A stretch of 64,000 nucleotides of DNA. Origin: Listeria monocytogenes. GTDB taxonomy: Bacteria > Bacillota > Bacilli > Lactobacillales > Listeriaceae. The position numbers and the translations under genes are program-made. Each line of letters starts with the position of its first letter. Within the stretch, counting starts at the first letter, position 1. Below, piece after piece: positions 28,407 to 37,235 of the stretch. The stretch covers positions 558,001 through 622,000 of the forward strand of contig NZ_CP054041.1 in NCBI RefSeq assembly GCF_013282665.1, read 5' to 3'. Below the pieces are notes generated by a model, which worked only from the letters and a program-made list of their open reading frames with translations, did not search any database and was not told the origin of the DNA.

Positions 28407-29192
28407 CTATTTGTACATGACAAAATCTCCGGTATGTTCAAAACCTAGGCGGTGATAAATTTCTCCTGCTACTGGGTTATCATAAAACAAACATGGTTTT
28501 TTGCCTTCTGCTAATACATCACAACATAATTTTTTTAGAAGTGTACTTGCAAAACCACGTTGTCTATAACCATCACTCGTCGCTACACCAGTAATCATTG
28601 CTGAAAAAGAATTTTCTGCCGACGTTTCAGCTACAGCAACTACTTCCTGATCTTGTTCAATATAATAAATTCGTTTCACGCCTTTTTCAATTTGGCGAAT
28701 AATTAATTCTTCATTTTCGTCGCGCGAACCAAATTCTTTAATATGTTTGCGCATTTTAATAATTGGAGCTACATCTTCTGCCACTGCCGTTCTGACAATA
28801 ACGTCTTGATTGACAGAAATACGATTTACATGTTCGCATTCGCAGAAATAAGTGTCTTGTCTTTTTTCAGCAAGCTCTGGTAAAAATGGTTCTAGTTCCT
28901 TTGTGACACGAGAAATACCGCTAACTTCATATGTATCATGCTTAGCAATAATTTCTGAGAAAGCTTTTGCATCAAAATTAGCATCTTTTGAATACGGTAA
29001 GAAAAACGTATCGAATCGAAGTAACAATGCATGTAATTTACCTGATAAATCGAATTCGCCCCAAAGCTCTTGCACATCACTCTCGTAACCAAAATTTTCG
29101 ATATCCCCGATAATAAATAAATTGAGGGTTGCTTCGGGTTTTAAAAGTGCCATTACTTCTTCATTATCAGATACAGTTAGTTTTCTAATCAT
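28407..29192 (-). CDS. GNAT-family acetyltransferase
   Basis: 261 aa. The C-terminal half (about 130-261) carries the acetyl-CoA binding motif A in TGVATSDGYRQRGFASTLLKKL and the closing LGFEHTGDFVMYK. The N-terminal half (RKLTVSDNEEVMALLKPEATLNLFIIGDIENFGY) matches the tandem, degenerate GNAT arrangement of YkkB/FR47-like proteins. Acetyl acceptor unknown. GTGTGACAC-type sequence upstream is the RBS region (GGAGTGTGACAC). Confidence 0.85.
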   Translation of the reverse strand: MIRKLTVSDNEEVMALLKPEATLNLFIIGDIENFGYESDVQELWGEFDLSGKLHALLLRFDTFFLPYSKDANFDAKAFSEIIAKHDTYEVSGISRVTKELEPFLPELAEKRQDTYFCECEHVNRISVNQDVIVRTAVAEDVAPIIKMRKHIKEFGSRDENEELIIRQIEKGVKRIYYIEQDQEVVAVAETSAENSFSAMITGVATSDGYRQRGFASTLLKKLCCDVLAEGKKPCLFYDNPVAGEIYHRLGFEHTGDFVMYK

Positions 29193-29283
29193 GTGTCACA
29201 CTCCTATTTTGAAAATTGTCTTCATTTTACGTGAGTTAGTGAGGTTCGTCAAGCCCTGAAACTTTCTATTTTGCACCATATAT

Positions 29284-29314
29284 AAAAGCTCGGGACTAAT
29301 TGTCCCGAGCTTTT
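29284..29314 (-). terminator. Terminator of the 114-aa HTH gene
   Basis: Perfect AAAAGCTCGGGAC / GTCCCGAGCTTTT with a 5-nt loop, overlapping the stop codon region. Confidence 0.9.
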
Positions 29315-29657
29315 ATGATTCGTAATGAATTTCGCCGATTTTTAACATTAAGCTGATAGCATTGAATTTTTCATCTCCAAGGTGCAATTTGTTTGTATCT
29401 TGAAAAGTGATAGGTGCTGCTGTAATCGCTTCTTTCGGTTGTTCAAAGAATTTTTCTTCCAGTGCCAAACTTTCAGTAATTTGTGATATGTATTTTTGGA
29501 ATTTATTTTCGTTTCTCATTTTCCCTATCATTAATGCTTTGAGTGTGCTCTCAGAAACCCCAGCTGCAAGCGCGAATGTTCTATGAGTATATCCATTTAT
29601 TTTCATATAAAGTGACAAATTAGTGGCAATTCTTTGTTTTTCTGCCTTGTTTTTCAT
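29313..29657 (-). CDS. Small helix-turn-helix protein (XRE-like)
   Basis: 114 aa. Residues about 10-65 form a Cro/C1-type helix-turn-helix: LSLYMKINGYTHRTFALAAG then VSESTLKALMIGKM as the putative recognition helix. The rest is a short hydrophilic tail without a recognised domain. GGAGGTTCACCCAAATG provides the RBS. It is monocistronic, terminated before the GNAT gene. Target unknown. Confidence 0.75.
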   Translation of the reverse strand: MKNKAEKQRIATNLSLYMKINGYTHRTFALAAGVSESTLKALMIGKMRNENKFQKYISQITESLALEEKFFEQPKEAITAAPITFQDTNKLHLGDEKFNAISLMLKIGEIHYES

Positions 29658-29771
29658 TTGGGTGAACCTCCTGTCTTTCTATAATTAACATTATGCCCGG
29701 CTAAGATGAGAATTAGATTAAAACTTCATAGTATTTACCTAAAAATATTGAAAACGTTTTCTTTGTTTCAG

Positions 29772-29803
29772 AAAAATATGCCGGAATAACAAATATTCCG
29801 GCA
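29772..29803 (-). terminator. Terminator of hemEH
   Basis: Perfect TGCCGGAATA / TATTCCGGCA with a 5-nt loop, then TATTTTT on the minus strand. Confidence 0.88.
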
Positions 29804-29809
29804 GGTCTC

Positions 29810-30739
29810 TTAATTGCTATATTTTTCCCAGACAACCGTTCTTAATACTTCTAAGAATTCTGGATCCGCGTTTGGCATTGGAGGCCGGTGATAAGCCGCG
29901 CCAACTTCATCGGTTACTACTTTACATTCATAATCATTGTCATATAATACTTCTAAATGTTCTGCTACAAATCCAACTGGCGTATAAATAAAGTGTTTGT
30001 ATTTTTCTTGACCATAAAGTTCTCTCGTTAAATCTTGTACATCAGGTCCAAGCCAAGGTTCTCCAGTTTTCCCTTCACTTTGCCAACCTAACGCATAATG
30101 AGGAACTACCACCTTTTCAAAAATGAGATTTGCCGTTTCTTGCAGTTGGTCTGGGTATGGGTCATTATGTTGTTTGATTTTCTCCGGCAAACTGTGCGCA
30201 GAAACAATTAAAACGGTATCCAACAATTCATCAGCTGGAATTTGTTTTGCTGTTTCATTAATTCTATTGGCCCACATTTGGATGAATTTGGGTTGTTTAT
30301 ACCAATCATTGATAGCTTTAATGCTAGGACTACCTAGTTTATCAGCTGCCTCTTTTGCTCTTTTATTATATGCTTCGACGCTAAAGCTTGAGTAATGTGG
30401 CGCTAAAACAATCGAGATTGCTTCTTCTATTCCATCTTTATGCATAGCTTCTACCGCATCTTCAATGAAAGGTTCAATATGTTTTAAACCGATATATGTC
30501 TTGAATTCTACTTCATCCTGCGATTCGTTTAAAGCTTTTTCTAGTCCATAGGCTTGTGCTTCGGTAATTTTTGCAAGTGGGGATAGTCCGCCGATTGCAT
30601 GGTATCTACCGCGTAAATCAGCAATCATTTCTTCACTTGGCTTATGACCATGACGAATATCCGTATAGTAACGTTCGATATCTTCATCTTTATACGGTGT
30701 TCCGTATGCCATTACAAGTAGACCTACTTTTTTAGTCAT
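29810..30739 (-). CDS. hemH: Coproporphyrin III ferrochelatase
   Basis: 309-aa enzyme inserting Fe2+ into a porphyrin; Gram-positives of this group use coproporphyrin III (CpfC) rather than protoporphyrin. The catalytic His lies in [13 protein letters not shown] (about 183) and the Glu in [16 protein letters not shown] (about 263), spaced as in Bacillus HemH. It follows hemE by 6 bp in an operon. This is the last-but-one step of heme synthesis. Confidence 0.95.
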   Translation of the reverse strand: MTKKVGLLVMAYGTPYKDEDIERYYTDIRHGHKPSEEMIADLRGRYHAIGGLSPLAKITEAQAYGLEKALNESQDEVEFKTYIGLKHIEPFIEDAVEAMHKDGIEEAISIVLAPHYSSFSVEAYNKRAKEAADKLGSPSIKAINDWYKQPKFIQMWANRINETAKQIPADELLDTVLIVSAHSLPEKIKQHNDPYPDQLQETANLIFEKVVVPHYALGWQSEGKTGEPWLGPDVQDLTRELYGQEKYKHFIYTPVGFVAEHLEVLYDNDYECKVVTDEVGAAYHRPPMPNADPEFLEVLRTVVWEKYSN

Positions 30740-30745
30740 TTTACA

Positions 30746-31798
30746 TCATCCTTTTTTTAATAGAATTTCGCTACGTTCATGGATGTAATTAGTTAGCTTT
30801 TTCAACATTTCTGGTGCTACTTCTGGGAAAACACCATGGCCTAAATTAAAAATATAACCTGGTTCTAGTACGCCTTCTTGCAAAATACGGTCTGCTTCTT
30901 CCAAACATTTGGCAGGTGCAAGGAGTGTAGACGGGTCAAGATTTCCTTGAATTGCTTTTGTTGGAACTTTTTTCCGAGCACTTGTGATGGTTTCTCGCCA
31001 ATCGACGCCAACGACATCAAGTGGCATTGTTTCCCATTCTGCTAAAAGGTGACTTGCGCCAACTGCTTGCATAATAATTGGAGTTGTTGGATGCGCTGCT
31101 TTCACTTCTCTGACAATCATTTCGATTACTGGTCGAATATACTTAGCATAGTCTGCTCGGCTAAGTGCTCCTACCCAAGAATCAAACAATTGCACCGCGG
31201 AAGCACCTGCGTTAATTTGTGCAATCAAATAGTTCGCAGTCATTCGTCCCAGTTTTTCCATTAATATTGCCCAAACTTCTGGTTCGCGATACATGAAGCT
31301 TTTTGTTTGGTGGTAATTTTTCGATGGACCACCTTCTATCATATAACTTGCTAACGTAAACGGTGCACCTGCAAAACCAATTAAAGGCACATCTAACATA
31401 TCATCTGCTAATAGTTTTATCGTATCAAGCACATAAGGCACTTCAATTTCTGGTTTAAACATTGTCAGTTTTTCTACATCTTGGAAAGTTCTTATGGGGT
31501 TATGTATGACTGGACCAATACCAGATTTAATCTCAACCTCTACTCCCATCCCCGGAAGTGGTGTCATAATATCTTTGTATAAAATAGCTGCATCAACACC
31601 ATATTGATCTACTGGTAATTTGGTTACATACGCACATATTTCTGGCTGATGAGTAATTTCAAATAGAGAGTATTTTTCTTTTAATTTGCGGTATTCTGGT
31701 TGGGATCTCCCTGCTTGTCTCATGTACCAAACCGGAATTCGGTCAATTTGTTCTTTTCGCGCTGCTTTTAAAAATAAATCATTTGTTATTTTTGTCAT
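30746..31798 (-). CDS. hemE: Uroporphyrinogen III decarboxylase
   Basis: 350-aa TIM-barrel enzyme converting uroporphyrinogen III to coproporphyrinogen III. The N-terminal substrate motif [17 protein letters not shown] (about 21-37) and the catalytic Asp/Tyr segments ([25 protein letters not shown]) are present. AGGAGGG precedes the ATG with 11-bp spacing. A weak promoter (TTGTTT, 18 bp, TAGTAT) precedes it in the divergent gap with the heme monooxygenase gene. Confidence 0.96.
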   Translation of the reverse strand: MTKITNDLFLKAARKEQIDRIPVWYMRQAGRSQPEYRKLKEKYSLFEITHQPEICAYVTKLPVDQYGVDAAILYKDIMTPLPGMGVEVEIKSGIGPVIHNPIRTFQDVEKLTMFKPEIEVPYVLDTIKLLADDMLDVPLIGFAGAPFTLASYMIEGGPSKNYHQTKSFMYREPEVWAILMEKLGRMTANYLIAQINAGASAVQLFDSWVGALSRADYAKYIRPVIEMIVREVKAAHPTTPIIMQAVGASHLLAEWETMPLDVVGVDWRETITSARKKVPTKAIQGNLDPSTLLAPAKCLEEADRILQEGVLEPGYIFNLGHGVFPEVAPEMLKKLTNYIHERSEILLKKG

Positions 31799-31916
31799 CG
31801 AGTCGCTTCCCTCCTTTGTTCATTTACACACAATAGGCAACAGAACAATAAATAACTTCTCCAGATAAAAGGATACTAGAAAATTTGTATAAAACCAAAC
31901 AAATTGCCTATCAGCT

Positions 31917-31942
31917 GTTTCAATTATAAAAAACGTGGAAAA
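31917..31942 (+). promoter_or_regulatory. Possible sigma-B-type promoter of the heme monooxygenase gene
   Basis: GTTT (31917-31920), 16-bp spacer, GGAAAA (31937-31942): a near match to GTTT-N13-17-GGGWAW with one deviation. About 45 bp before the start codon. Confidence 0.5.
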
Positions 31943-31994
31943 TACAGATGTAATCATTTATCTTAATGGAATAAAACCGAAAGAAGGACTTATC

Positions 31995-32498
31995 ATGAAA
32001 AAAGTATTTATCACCACTGGAACAGAGCACTACCTTCGTCAATTAATGGCGAATTATACTGGCGCAAATGTGACACTTCTACAAAATTTTTCCCAATCGC
32101 TTTTGTATCAAGAGTCTACTGGCGAAAAACTTTTCCAAGAAGGAGCTGAATATCGAGTATTACAAAGCAGTGGTTCCTTAAAAGGTTTTGGGGTAGTTGT
32201 CTTTGAATATGTCCACCTCCGCGATGAAGAAATCCCTATTTTCTTGCAAATGTATCAACGAGCTAGCCTACATTTTAGTGAAACCCCTGGCTTGCAAAGT
32301 ACAAAACTCACAAAAGCGATGAATATGAATAAATTTTTAATTATCTCTTTTTGGGACTCTGAAGTTTTCTTTCAAGAATGGAAAAAAACACCTTTGTACA
32401 AAGAAATTACAAATATCATGAAAAAAAATAATTCGCAATCTAACTTTTCTCACGAGGATATTTATCATTATCCGGAATTTTCGCACGACGCTAAATAA
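31995..32498 (+). CDS. hmoB: Heme-degrading monooxygenase (HmoB/IsdG-like)
   Basis: 167 aa. A C-terminal antibiotic-biosynthesis-monooxygenase ferredoxin-like domain (about 65-145, FGVVVFEYVHLRDEEIPIFLQMYQ and FLIISFWDSEVFFQEW) follows an N-terminal extension, the arrangement of Bacillus HmoB and of the Listeria enzyme described as a staphylobilin-type heme degrader. The His/Trp-rich segment ASLHFSETPGL fits the heme site. The start is the ATG at 31995 with AAGGA 7 bp upstream; the longer frame from 31935 is not supported. It lies divergent from hemEH, so synthesis and breakdown of heme are encoded back to back. Confidence 0.85.
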   Translation: MKKVFITTGTEHYLRQLMANYTGANVTLLQNFSQSLLYQESTGEKLFQEGAEYRVLQSSGSLKGFGVVVFEYVHLRDEEIPIFLQMYQRASLHFSETPGLQSTKLTKAMNMNKFLIISFWDSEVFFQEWKKTPLYKEITNIMKKNNSQSNFSHEDIYHYPEFSHDAK

Positions 32499-32499
32499 G

Positions 32500-32537
32500 A
32501 AAAAGCGATTTGGACTAAATTATCCAAATCGCTTTTT
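32500..32537. terminator. Bidirectional terminator between hmoB and ecsB
   Basis: AAAAAGCGATTTGGA / TCCAAATCGCTTTTTT with an 8-nt loop. Confidence 0.92.
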
Positions 32538-33761
32538 TCATTCGTACATTTTTTTCATTCTAATTGGAGCATAAAGAAACGTAAAGATGACTACAAAAGC
32601 CAAATTGATTCCTAAAATAATCATCCCGCCGATGGTTCCATTTTGAGCAATACCAATCACGCTAAAGAGTAGTGCTTGAGCGAGCAACAAAATCCTTAGA
32701 AAATGGATAAAACTACGATGACGATAGCTATCATTAATCGGATAAAGTCTTAACATAATTTGAGCATCGTAATGTTTTAACATCGGGATAAATTGAAAGC
32801 CTGTTAAATACAAAAATAATAATGAAAAAATAATATTTAAATAAAAACCTTGCACAAACACGAGTAAAATAACGGCAATTACTGTAAGTCTAATGTAAAG
32901 ACCGGCATATTCATTTGTTCTAATAAAAGTCCGACTAAATAGATAAGCAAACGTTTTTCTTTTCGCATAAGGAATTGGTTGATACAGAAAATCGAGATAA
33001 CTACGTCTTCGAACCGTGCCGCGCAAGTGAGGTACATCCGTAAACAAATTCACTAAACGATAAAAACGGTTCATTCGCGCTTCTTCTTTATCAACTAAAT
33101 ATTCCCAGCGTAACGTCACTTTTGCCGTTTTAGTTCGAAGCCAGTAGTAACTTGCCAAAAGCACTACTAAAACTAACGGAATAGAAATATAAGGTGCGGC
33201 GACTAACGCAATATAAATTAAAATAGCATTAAGGATAACACGAATAAACATCCACGTTGTATCCGCCTCTTCTAATTTCATACTTTCCCAGCCAAAATAA
33301 ATGTTCCACGCTTTAAGCATACTGAGAACAATAAACAAAGTGAAAAATTGGCTGTACGGGACCTCTGTCACTTCCACATACATTGGCATACAAACGCCAA
33401 GCACAATCACAAAAACGTATAATTGCATAAAGAAGCTCGCTATTTTTGCTTGAGTAAAATAAGTATCCATTGCTTTTTCCTGTACAATTAAGTAAACAAT
33501 ATCTGGTTTTTTTAGCAACGTGGCAACAGGACTAATGGCAATCGAAGCAGTGAGTAAAATAACCATCAATGGGATAACTGGGAAAGTCGACTCAAGCGTC
33601 TTCACCCAACCAGCGTAATAAAAAATCCCTGCTCCAAGCCCAATTACAAGCACAAAAAGCAAATGATCATTAAACATATAACGAAGATAGCGCATGACTT
33701 CAGTCGTATAGGCACTAAAACGTTCTTTCCAAAGTGCTTTGCTGTCAAATATCATCTTCAT
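32538..33761 (-). CDS. ecsB: ABC transporter permease EcsB
   Basis: Up to 407 aa, with roughly ten hydrophobic segments arranged in two blocks separated by a basic cytoplasmic stretch (RMNRFYRLVNLFTDVPHLRG), as in Bacillus EcsB. It overlaps ecsA by 17 bp. The ATG two codons later (33755) has a better distance from GAGGAAG and may be the true start. EcsAB affects protein secretion and intramembrane proteolysis by RasP in Bacillus; the transported substrate is not established. Confidence 0.9.
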   Translation of the reverse strand: MKMIFDSKALWKERFSAYTTEVMRYLRYMFNDHLLFVLVIGLGAGIFYYAGWVKTLESTFPVIPLMVILLTASIAISPVATLLKKPDIVYLIVQEKAMDTYFTQAKIASFFMQLYVFVIVLGVCMPMYVEVTEVPYSQFFTLFIVLSMLKAWNIYFGWESMKLEEADTTWMFIRVILNAILIYIALVAAPYISIPLVLVVLLASYYWLRTKTAKVTLRWEYLVDKEEARMNRFYRLVNLFTDVPHLRGTVRRRSYLDFLYQPIPYAKRKTFAYLFSRTFIRTNEYAGLYIRLTVIAVILLVFVQGFYLNIIFSLLFLYLTGFQFIPMLKHYDAQIMLRLYPINDSYRHRSFIHFLRILLLAQALLFSVIGIAQNGTIGGMIILGINLAFVVIFTFLYAPIRMKKMYE

Positions 33762-34497
33762 CAGCTTCCTCTTCCTTTGTCAACTGAATGTAAATTTCAT
33801 CAAGTGAAGCTCCTGGCATTTCGAAGTTTGTTTGCAAGTCTTTCAGTGTCCCCTCTGCGCGAATTTCGCCTTGATGAATAATAATGAACGTATCGCAATA
33901 TTTCTCAGCCGTTGCAAGTATATGCGTGGACATTAAAATGCTTGCACCTTTACTACGCATTTCGTCCATCCAGTTAAGTAATGACTGAATACCAAGCGGA
34001 TCTAAGCCAACAAAAGGCTCATCAATGATATATAATTTAGGCTCAATTAAAAAAGCCGACATAATCATTACTTTTTGTTTCATCCCTTTAGAAAAATGGG
34101 CTGGAAACCAATTAAGTTTTTTCTCTAAACGAAACTCTTTTAAAAGAGGAGTCATTCTTGCATGCAGCTCTTCTTCTGATATGCCATAAGCCATACCGGT
34201 TAATTCTAAATGTTCTTTTAAGGTTAATTCTTCATACAATACCGGCGTTTCTGGGATATAAGAAAATTGCTTTCTATATGTTTCTGTATCTTCCACTAAT
34301 TGATGATTATTGATTTTAATAGTTCCTTGTTTAGGATGCATTAGGCCGGTTATATGTTTAATCGTCGTACTTTTTCCTGCCCCGTTAAGTCCAATTAAGC
34401 CAACAATCTGTTTTTCTTCAATCGCAAATGAAATATCTTTTAAGACTGGACGTTTGGTGTACCCGCCCGTCAGATGTTCTACTTCTACTAAAGCCAT
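33745..34497 (-). CDS. ecsA: ABC transporter ATP-binding protein EcsA
   Basis: 250-aa ATPase. Walker A GLNGAGKSTTIK (about 37-48), a signature with the unusual but family-typical FSKGMKQKVMIMSAF (about 135), Walker B LYIIDEPFVGLDP and H-loop STH. GTAAGGAGG precedes the ATG. It is transcribed divergently from hit, the same arrangement as in Bacillus (hit-ecsAB). Confidence 0.95.
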   Translation of the reverse strand: MALVEVEHLTGGYTKRPVLKDISFAIEEKQIVGLIGLNGAGKSTTIKHITGLMHPKQGTIKINNHQLVEDTETYRKQFSYIPETPVLYEELTLKEHLELTGMAYGISEEELHARMTPLLKEFRLEKKLNWFPAHFSKGMKQKVMIMSAFLIEPKLYIIDEPFVGLDPLGIQSLLNWMDEMRSKGASILMSTHILATAEKYCDTFIIIHQGEIRAEGTLKDLQTNFEMPGASLDEIYIQLTKEEEADEDDI

Positions 34498-34657
34498 TTC
34501 CGTACCTCCTTACATAATCTTTAGTTAATAATAGCATATTCATCCCTTGAACTGTCAAAATAATCCATCACCTACTATCTAACACATGCTTTTCACTGCT
34601 TTTTATGTTAAATTAAAGTAGTACATAATTATACGTTATGAAAGGTGGTCATACTTA

Positions 34658-35080
34658 ATGGACGATTGCATTTTCTGCAAAATAGTTCGCGGTGAAATTC
34701 CTTCTGCCAAAGTGTACGAAGATGATGAAGTATATGCTTTCCTTGATTTAGGGCAAGTCACAGAAGGTCATACACTCGTAATTCCCAAAAAACATGCTAG
34801 GAACACATTTGACTTACCCGATGAAACGGCCGCTGAATTATTCCGCCGCGTACCCAAAATCGCGAGGGCATTAAAAGAAGCTTTACCAATTCAGGGATTA
34901 AATATTTTAAATAATAATGAAGAAGTTGCTTTCCAATCTGTTTTTCATTGTCATATCCATTTAATACCAAGGTATAGCAAATCAGATGACTTTGGGTTAA
35001 AATGGAAAGATAACGCAGACTGGTATACGCAAGAACGTTACCAAGAAATTGCTGAACTTATTGCAGCAAAAGTAGACTAA
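34658..35080 (+). CDS. hit: HIT-family nucleotide-binding protein
   Basis: 140-aa histidine-triad protein, a likely dinucleoside or AMP-lysine hydrolase. The triad motif HCHIHLIPR is at about residues 99-107 and the N-terminal zinc-type CIFCKI is at 4-9. It stands divergent from ecsAB and is followed closely by a YtxH-like gene that may be co-transcribed. Exact substrate is not known. Confidence 0.94.
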   Translation: MDDCIFCKIVRGEIPSAKVYEDDEVYAFLDLGQVTEGHTLVIPKKHARNTFDLPDETAAELFRRVPKIARALKEALPIQGLNILNNNEEVAFQSVFHCHIHLIPRYSKSDDFGLKWKDNADWYTQERYQEIAELIAAKVD

Positions 35081-35109
35081 AATGACTTTATGGATGGAGT
35101 GGAGTATAA

Positions 35110-35472
35110 ATGAATAAAAAATCACTTATTTTCGGTATTTTAGCTGGTGGGGCAATTGGAGCTGCAGCCTCAGTATTGTTTGCTCCAAAATCCGGCAATG
35201 AACTTCGAAAAGATATTGTCGCTAAATCAGGCGAAGCAAGTGTTATTTTAAAAGAACTCGCATATAATGCAAATGAGCTTATCCAATCAGTTCAAGTTCT
35301 TGGCACAGAAGGTTCTACTCTATTAAAAGATGTTTCCTCTGACATCATGGAATCTGTTTCCAAATGGAATGAAGAAATGGAACCGGAGAAGAAACGCTTA
35401 AAAGACGAAATCAAAGATATGCAAAAAACAATTTCTGACTTAGAAAAAACACTAAAAAAAGATAATAAATAA
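35110..35472 (+). CDS. YtxH-like membrane-associated protein
   Basis: 120 aa. An N-terminal glycine-rich membrane helix (SLIFGILAGGAIGAAASVLFAP, about 4-25, followed by KSGNELRKDI) is the YtxH/gas-vesicle-like signature, and the remainder is an amphipathic coiled coil ending in KDEIKDMQKTISDLEKTLKK. Such proteins are often general-stress genes, but I see no sigma-B promoter here. It is 29 bp downstream of hit with GGAGTGGAG as RBS. Confidence 0.85.
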   Translation: MNKKSLIFGILAGGAIGAAASVLFAPKSGNELRKDIVAKSGEASVILKELAYNANELIQSVQVLGTEGSTLLKDVSSDIMESVSKWNEEMEPEKKRLKDEIKDMQKTISDLEKTLKKDNK

Positions 35473-35477
35473 GTAGA

Positions 35478-35505
35478 AAAACTGGGCGACTGCTCAGTTT
35501 TTTTA
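35478..35505 (+). terminator. Terminator after the YtxH-like gene
   Basis: AAACTGGGC / GCTCAGTTT with a short loop followed by T7. Confidence 0.82.
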
Positions 35506-35654
35506 TTTGCCTCAAACCCCTTTCAAAAAATCGTCATAATTAGACAATAATTTCTCTAAAAAAAGCTTGAATTTTGTAGCATTTGAGCATACAATACTAT
35601 GGTGCCTTCTGACAGAAGAGTACTATTTTAGCTATAACTGGAGGAAAGCTTACA

Positions 35655-36194
35655 ATGCGCTGCCTTAAATCAATCAACACAGAGCGACGAGACGAATTTA
35701 ATCGACTTTTCCTAAAAGGAATTCTTGTCTGGCTAGCTGCCGTATGTATTTGTTTTTTAACACAACATTTAATTTACCCTGGTCAACTTACAAATGACTA
35801 TCAACTTGCTAGCTTTTTAGGTATTATTTTAATTTACCCCATTCATAAATTACTTCATATTCTTGGATGCTTTAAATATCGCGAAGGAACTGTTATTCAA
35901 TGGCGCATCCATTTCTTTTTCCTTCCATGTATTAAATTAAATATTAAGCGCATAATACCAAAATGGCATTACATTTTTTCGTTAATTTTACCATTTTTGA
36001 TTATCACTGCTATTTTAGTTGCATTAATGCTTCTTACACCCATCGGACATTCAGGTATGTTCCTGATATTACTTTCTGTCCACTTCGGAATGAGCTTTTC
36101 TGATTTTACACATATTAAAAAACTATGGAAAATGCCAAAGAATTGTTTTATCGAAAGTGCAGAACGTGGGTTTTCTATTTTGATTTCTGACTAA
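35655..36194 (+). CDS. DUF3267-like membrane protein, degenerate zincin motif
   Basis: 179 aa with about four hydrophobic segments (24-38, 50-62, 107-128, 133-145). It resembles the DUF3267 family of putative membrane zinc peptidases. The expected HExxH on helix 2 reads H64-K-L-L-H68, with Lys in place of the catalytic Glu, and a late DFTHIKK segment lies where the third ligand would be. It is therefore probably not an active protease. It stands alone between hit and prsA2 with CTGGAGGAAAGC as RBS. Function unknown. Confidence 0.75.
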   Translation: MRCLKSINTERRDEFNRLFLKGILVWLAAVCICFLTQHLIYPGQLTNDYQLASFLGIILIYPIHKLLHILGCFKYREGTVIQWRIHFFFLPCIKLNIKRIIPKWHYIFSLILPFLIITAILVALMLLTPIGHSGMFLILLSVHFGMSFSDFTHIKKLWKMPKNCFIESAERGFSILISD

Positions 36195-36239
36195 ACCATA
36201 AGAATATCATTAAATTTCTTTCATCTTTTCTTTTTATCT

Positions 36240-36253
36240 TTAATTTATGTTAT
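36240..36253 (+). promoter_or_regulatory. Weak PrfA-box-like sequence upstream of prsA2
   Basis: TTAATTTATGTTAT matches the PrfA palindrome TTAACANNTGTTAA at 9 of 12 fixed positions. AATTAT lies 22 bp further down as a possible -10. prsA2 is reported to respond to PrfA, but this match alone is weak. Confidence 0.3.
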
Positions 36254-36310
36254 GATAGTTATTGTGTTAAGCGGGAATTATTCCAACAACTAAGGAGTGT
36301 GTTTTATTTA

Positions 36311-37192
36311 ATGAAGAAGAAATTAATACTTGGACTTGTCATGGTGATGGCATTGTTCAGTCTAGCAGCGTGCGGTGGCGGCGGAGATGTCGTTAAGACA
36401 GACTCTGGCGATGTAACAAAAGACGAACTTTATGACGCAATGAAAGATAAATACGGTTCTGAATTCGTACAACAACTGACTTTCGAAAAAATTCTTGGCG
36501 ATAAATACAAAGTAAGTGATGAAGACGTTGACAAAAAATTCAACGAGTATAAATCACAATACGGCGATCAATTCTCTGCTGTTTTAGCTCAAAGTGGCTT
36601 AACAGAAAAATCATTCAAAAGCCAACTTAAGTACAATTTGTTAGTTCAAAAAGCTACGGAAGCCAATACAGATACTAGCGACAAAGTTCTTAAAAAATAC
36701 TACGAAACTTGGCAACCAGATATTACTGTAAGCCATATTCTTGTAGCTGATGAAAACAAAGCCAAAGAAGTTGAACAAAAACTGAAAGATGGCGCAAAAT
36801 TTGCTGATTTAGCGAAAGAATATTCCACAGATACTGCTACTAAAGAAAATGGTGGAGAGTTAGCTCCATTCGGTCCTGGTAAAATGGATCCTGCATTTGA
36901 AAAAGCAGCTTATGCCCTTAAAAACAAAGGCGACATTAGCGCTCCAGTAAAAACACAATATGGATACCACATCATCCAAATGGACAAACCTGCAACAAAA
37001 ACAACTTTTGAAAAAGATAAAAAAGCTGTAAAAGCTTCTTACCTTGAGTCTCAATTGACTACTGAAAACATGCAAAAAACGCTTAAAGAAGAATTCAAAA
37101 AAGCTAATGTAAAAGTAGAAGATAAAGACTTGAAAGATGCTTTCAAAGATTTTGATGGTTCTTCATCTAGTGAAAAAGAGTCATCTAAATAA
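36311..37192 (+). CDS. prsA2: Post-translocation foldase lipoprotein PrsA2
   Basis: 293-aa lipoprotein peptidyl-prolyl isomerase that folds secreted proteins outside the membrane. Lipobox LAAC (Cys about 21), an N-terminal chaperone domain, a parvulin domain about 132-225 (VSHILVADENKAK, GGELAPFGPGKMDPAFE, TQYGYHIIQMD) and a helical C-terminal tail rich in Ser. In L. monocytogenes PrsA2 is needed for listeriolysin and phospholipase activity and virulence. The ATG at 36311 is 13 bp from AAGGAG; a GTG at 36299 is too close to it. Of the two PrsA paralogues, similarity to PrsA2 is my recollection. Confidence 0.93.
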   Translation: MKKKLILGLVMVMALFSLAACGGGGDVVKTDSGDVTKDELYDAMKDKYGSEFVQQLTFEKILGDKYKVSDEDVDKKFNEYKSQYGDQFSAVLAQSGLTEKSFKSQLKYNLLVQKATEANTDTSDKVLKKYYETWQPDITVSHILVADENKAKEVEQKLKDGAKFADLAKEYSTDTATKENGGELAPFGPGKMDPAFEKAAYALKNKGDISAPVKTQYGYHIIQMDKPATKTTFEKDKKAVKASYLESQLTTENMQKTLKEEFKKANVKVEDKDLKDAFKDFDGSSSSEKESSK

Positions 37193-37197
37193 GCAAT

Positions 37198-37235
37198 AAA
37201 AAACACGCTTGGAATTTTCCAAGCGTGTTTTTTTG
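37198..37235. terminator. Bidirectional terminator between prsA2 and yhaM
   Basis: AAACACGCTTGGA / TCCAAGCGTGTTT with an ATTT loop and T/A runs on both sides. Confidence 0.92.

Noticed and set aside
36240..36253. PrfA box for prsA2
   Set aside because: Three mismatches in fixed positions of an AT-rich motif are expected by chance; kept only as a low-confidence site because prsA2 is reported to be PrfA-influenced.
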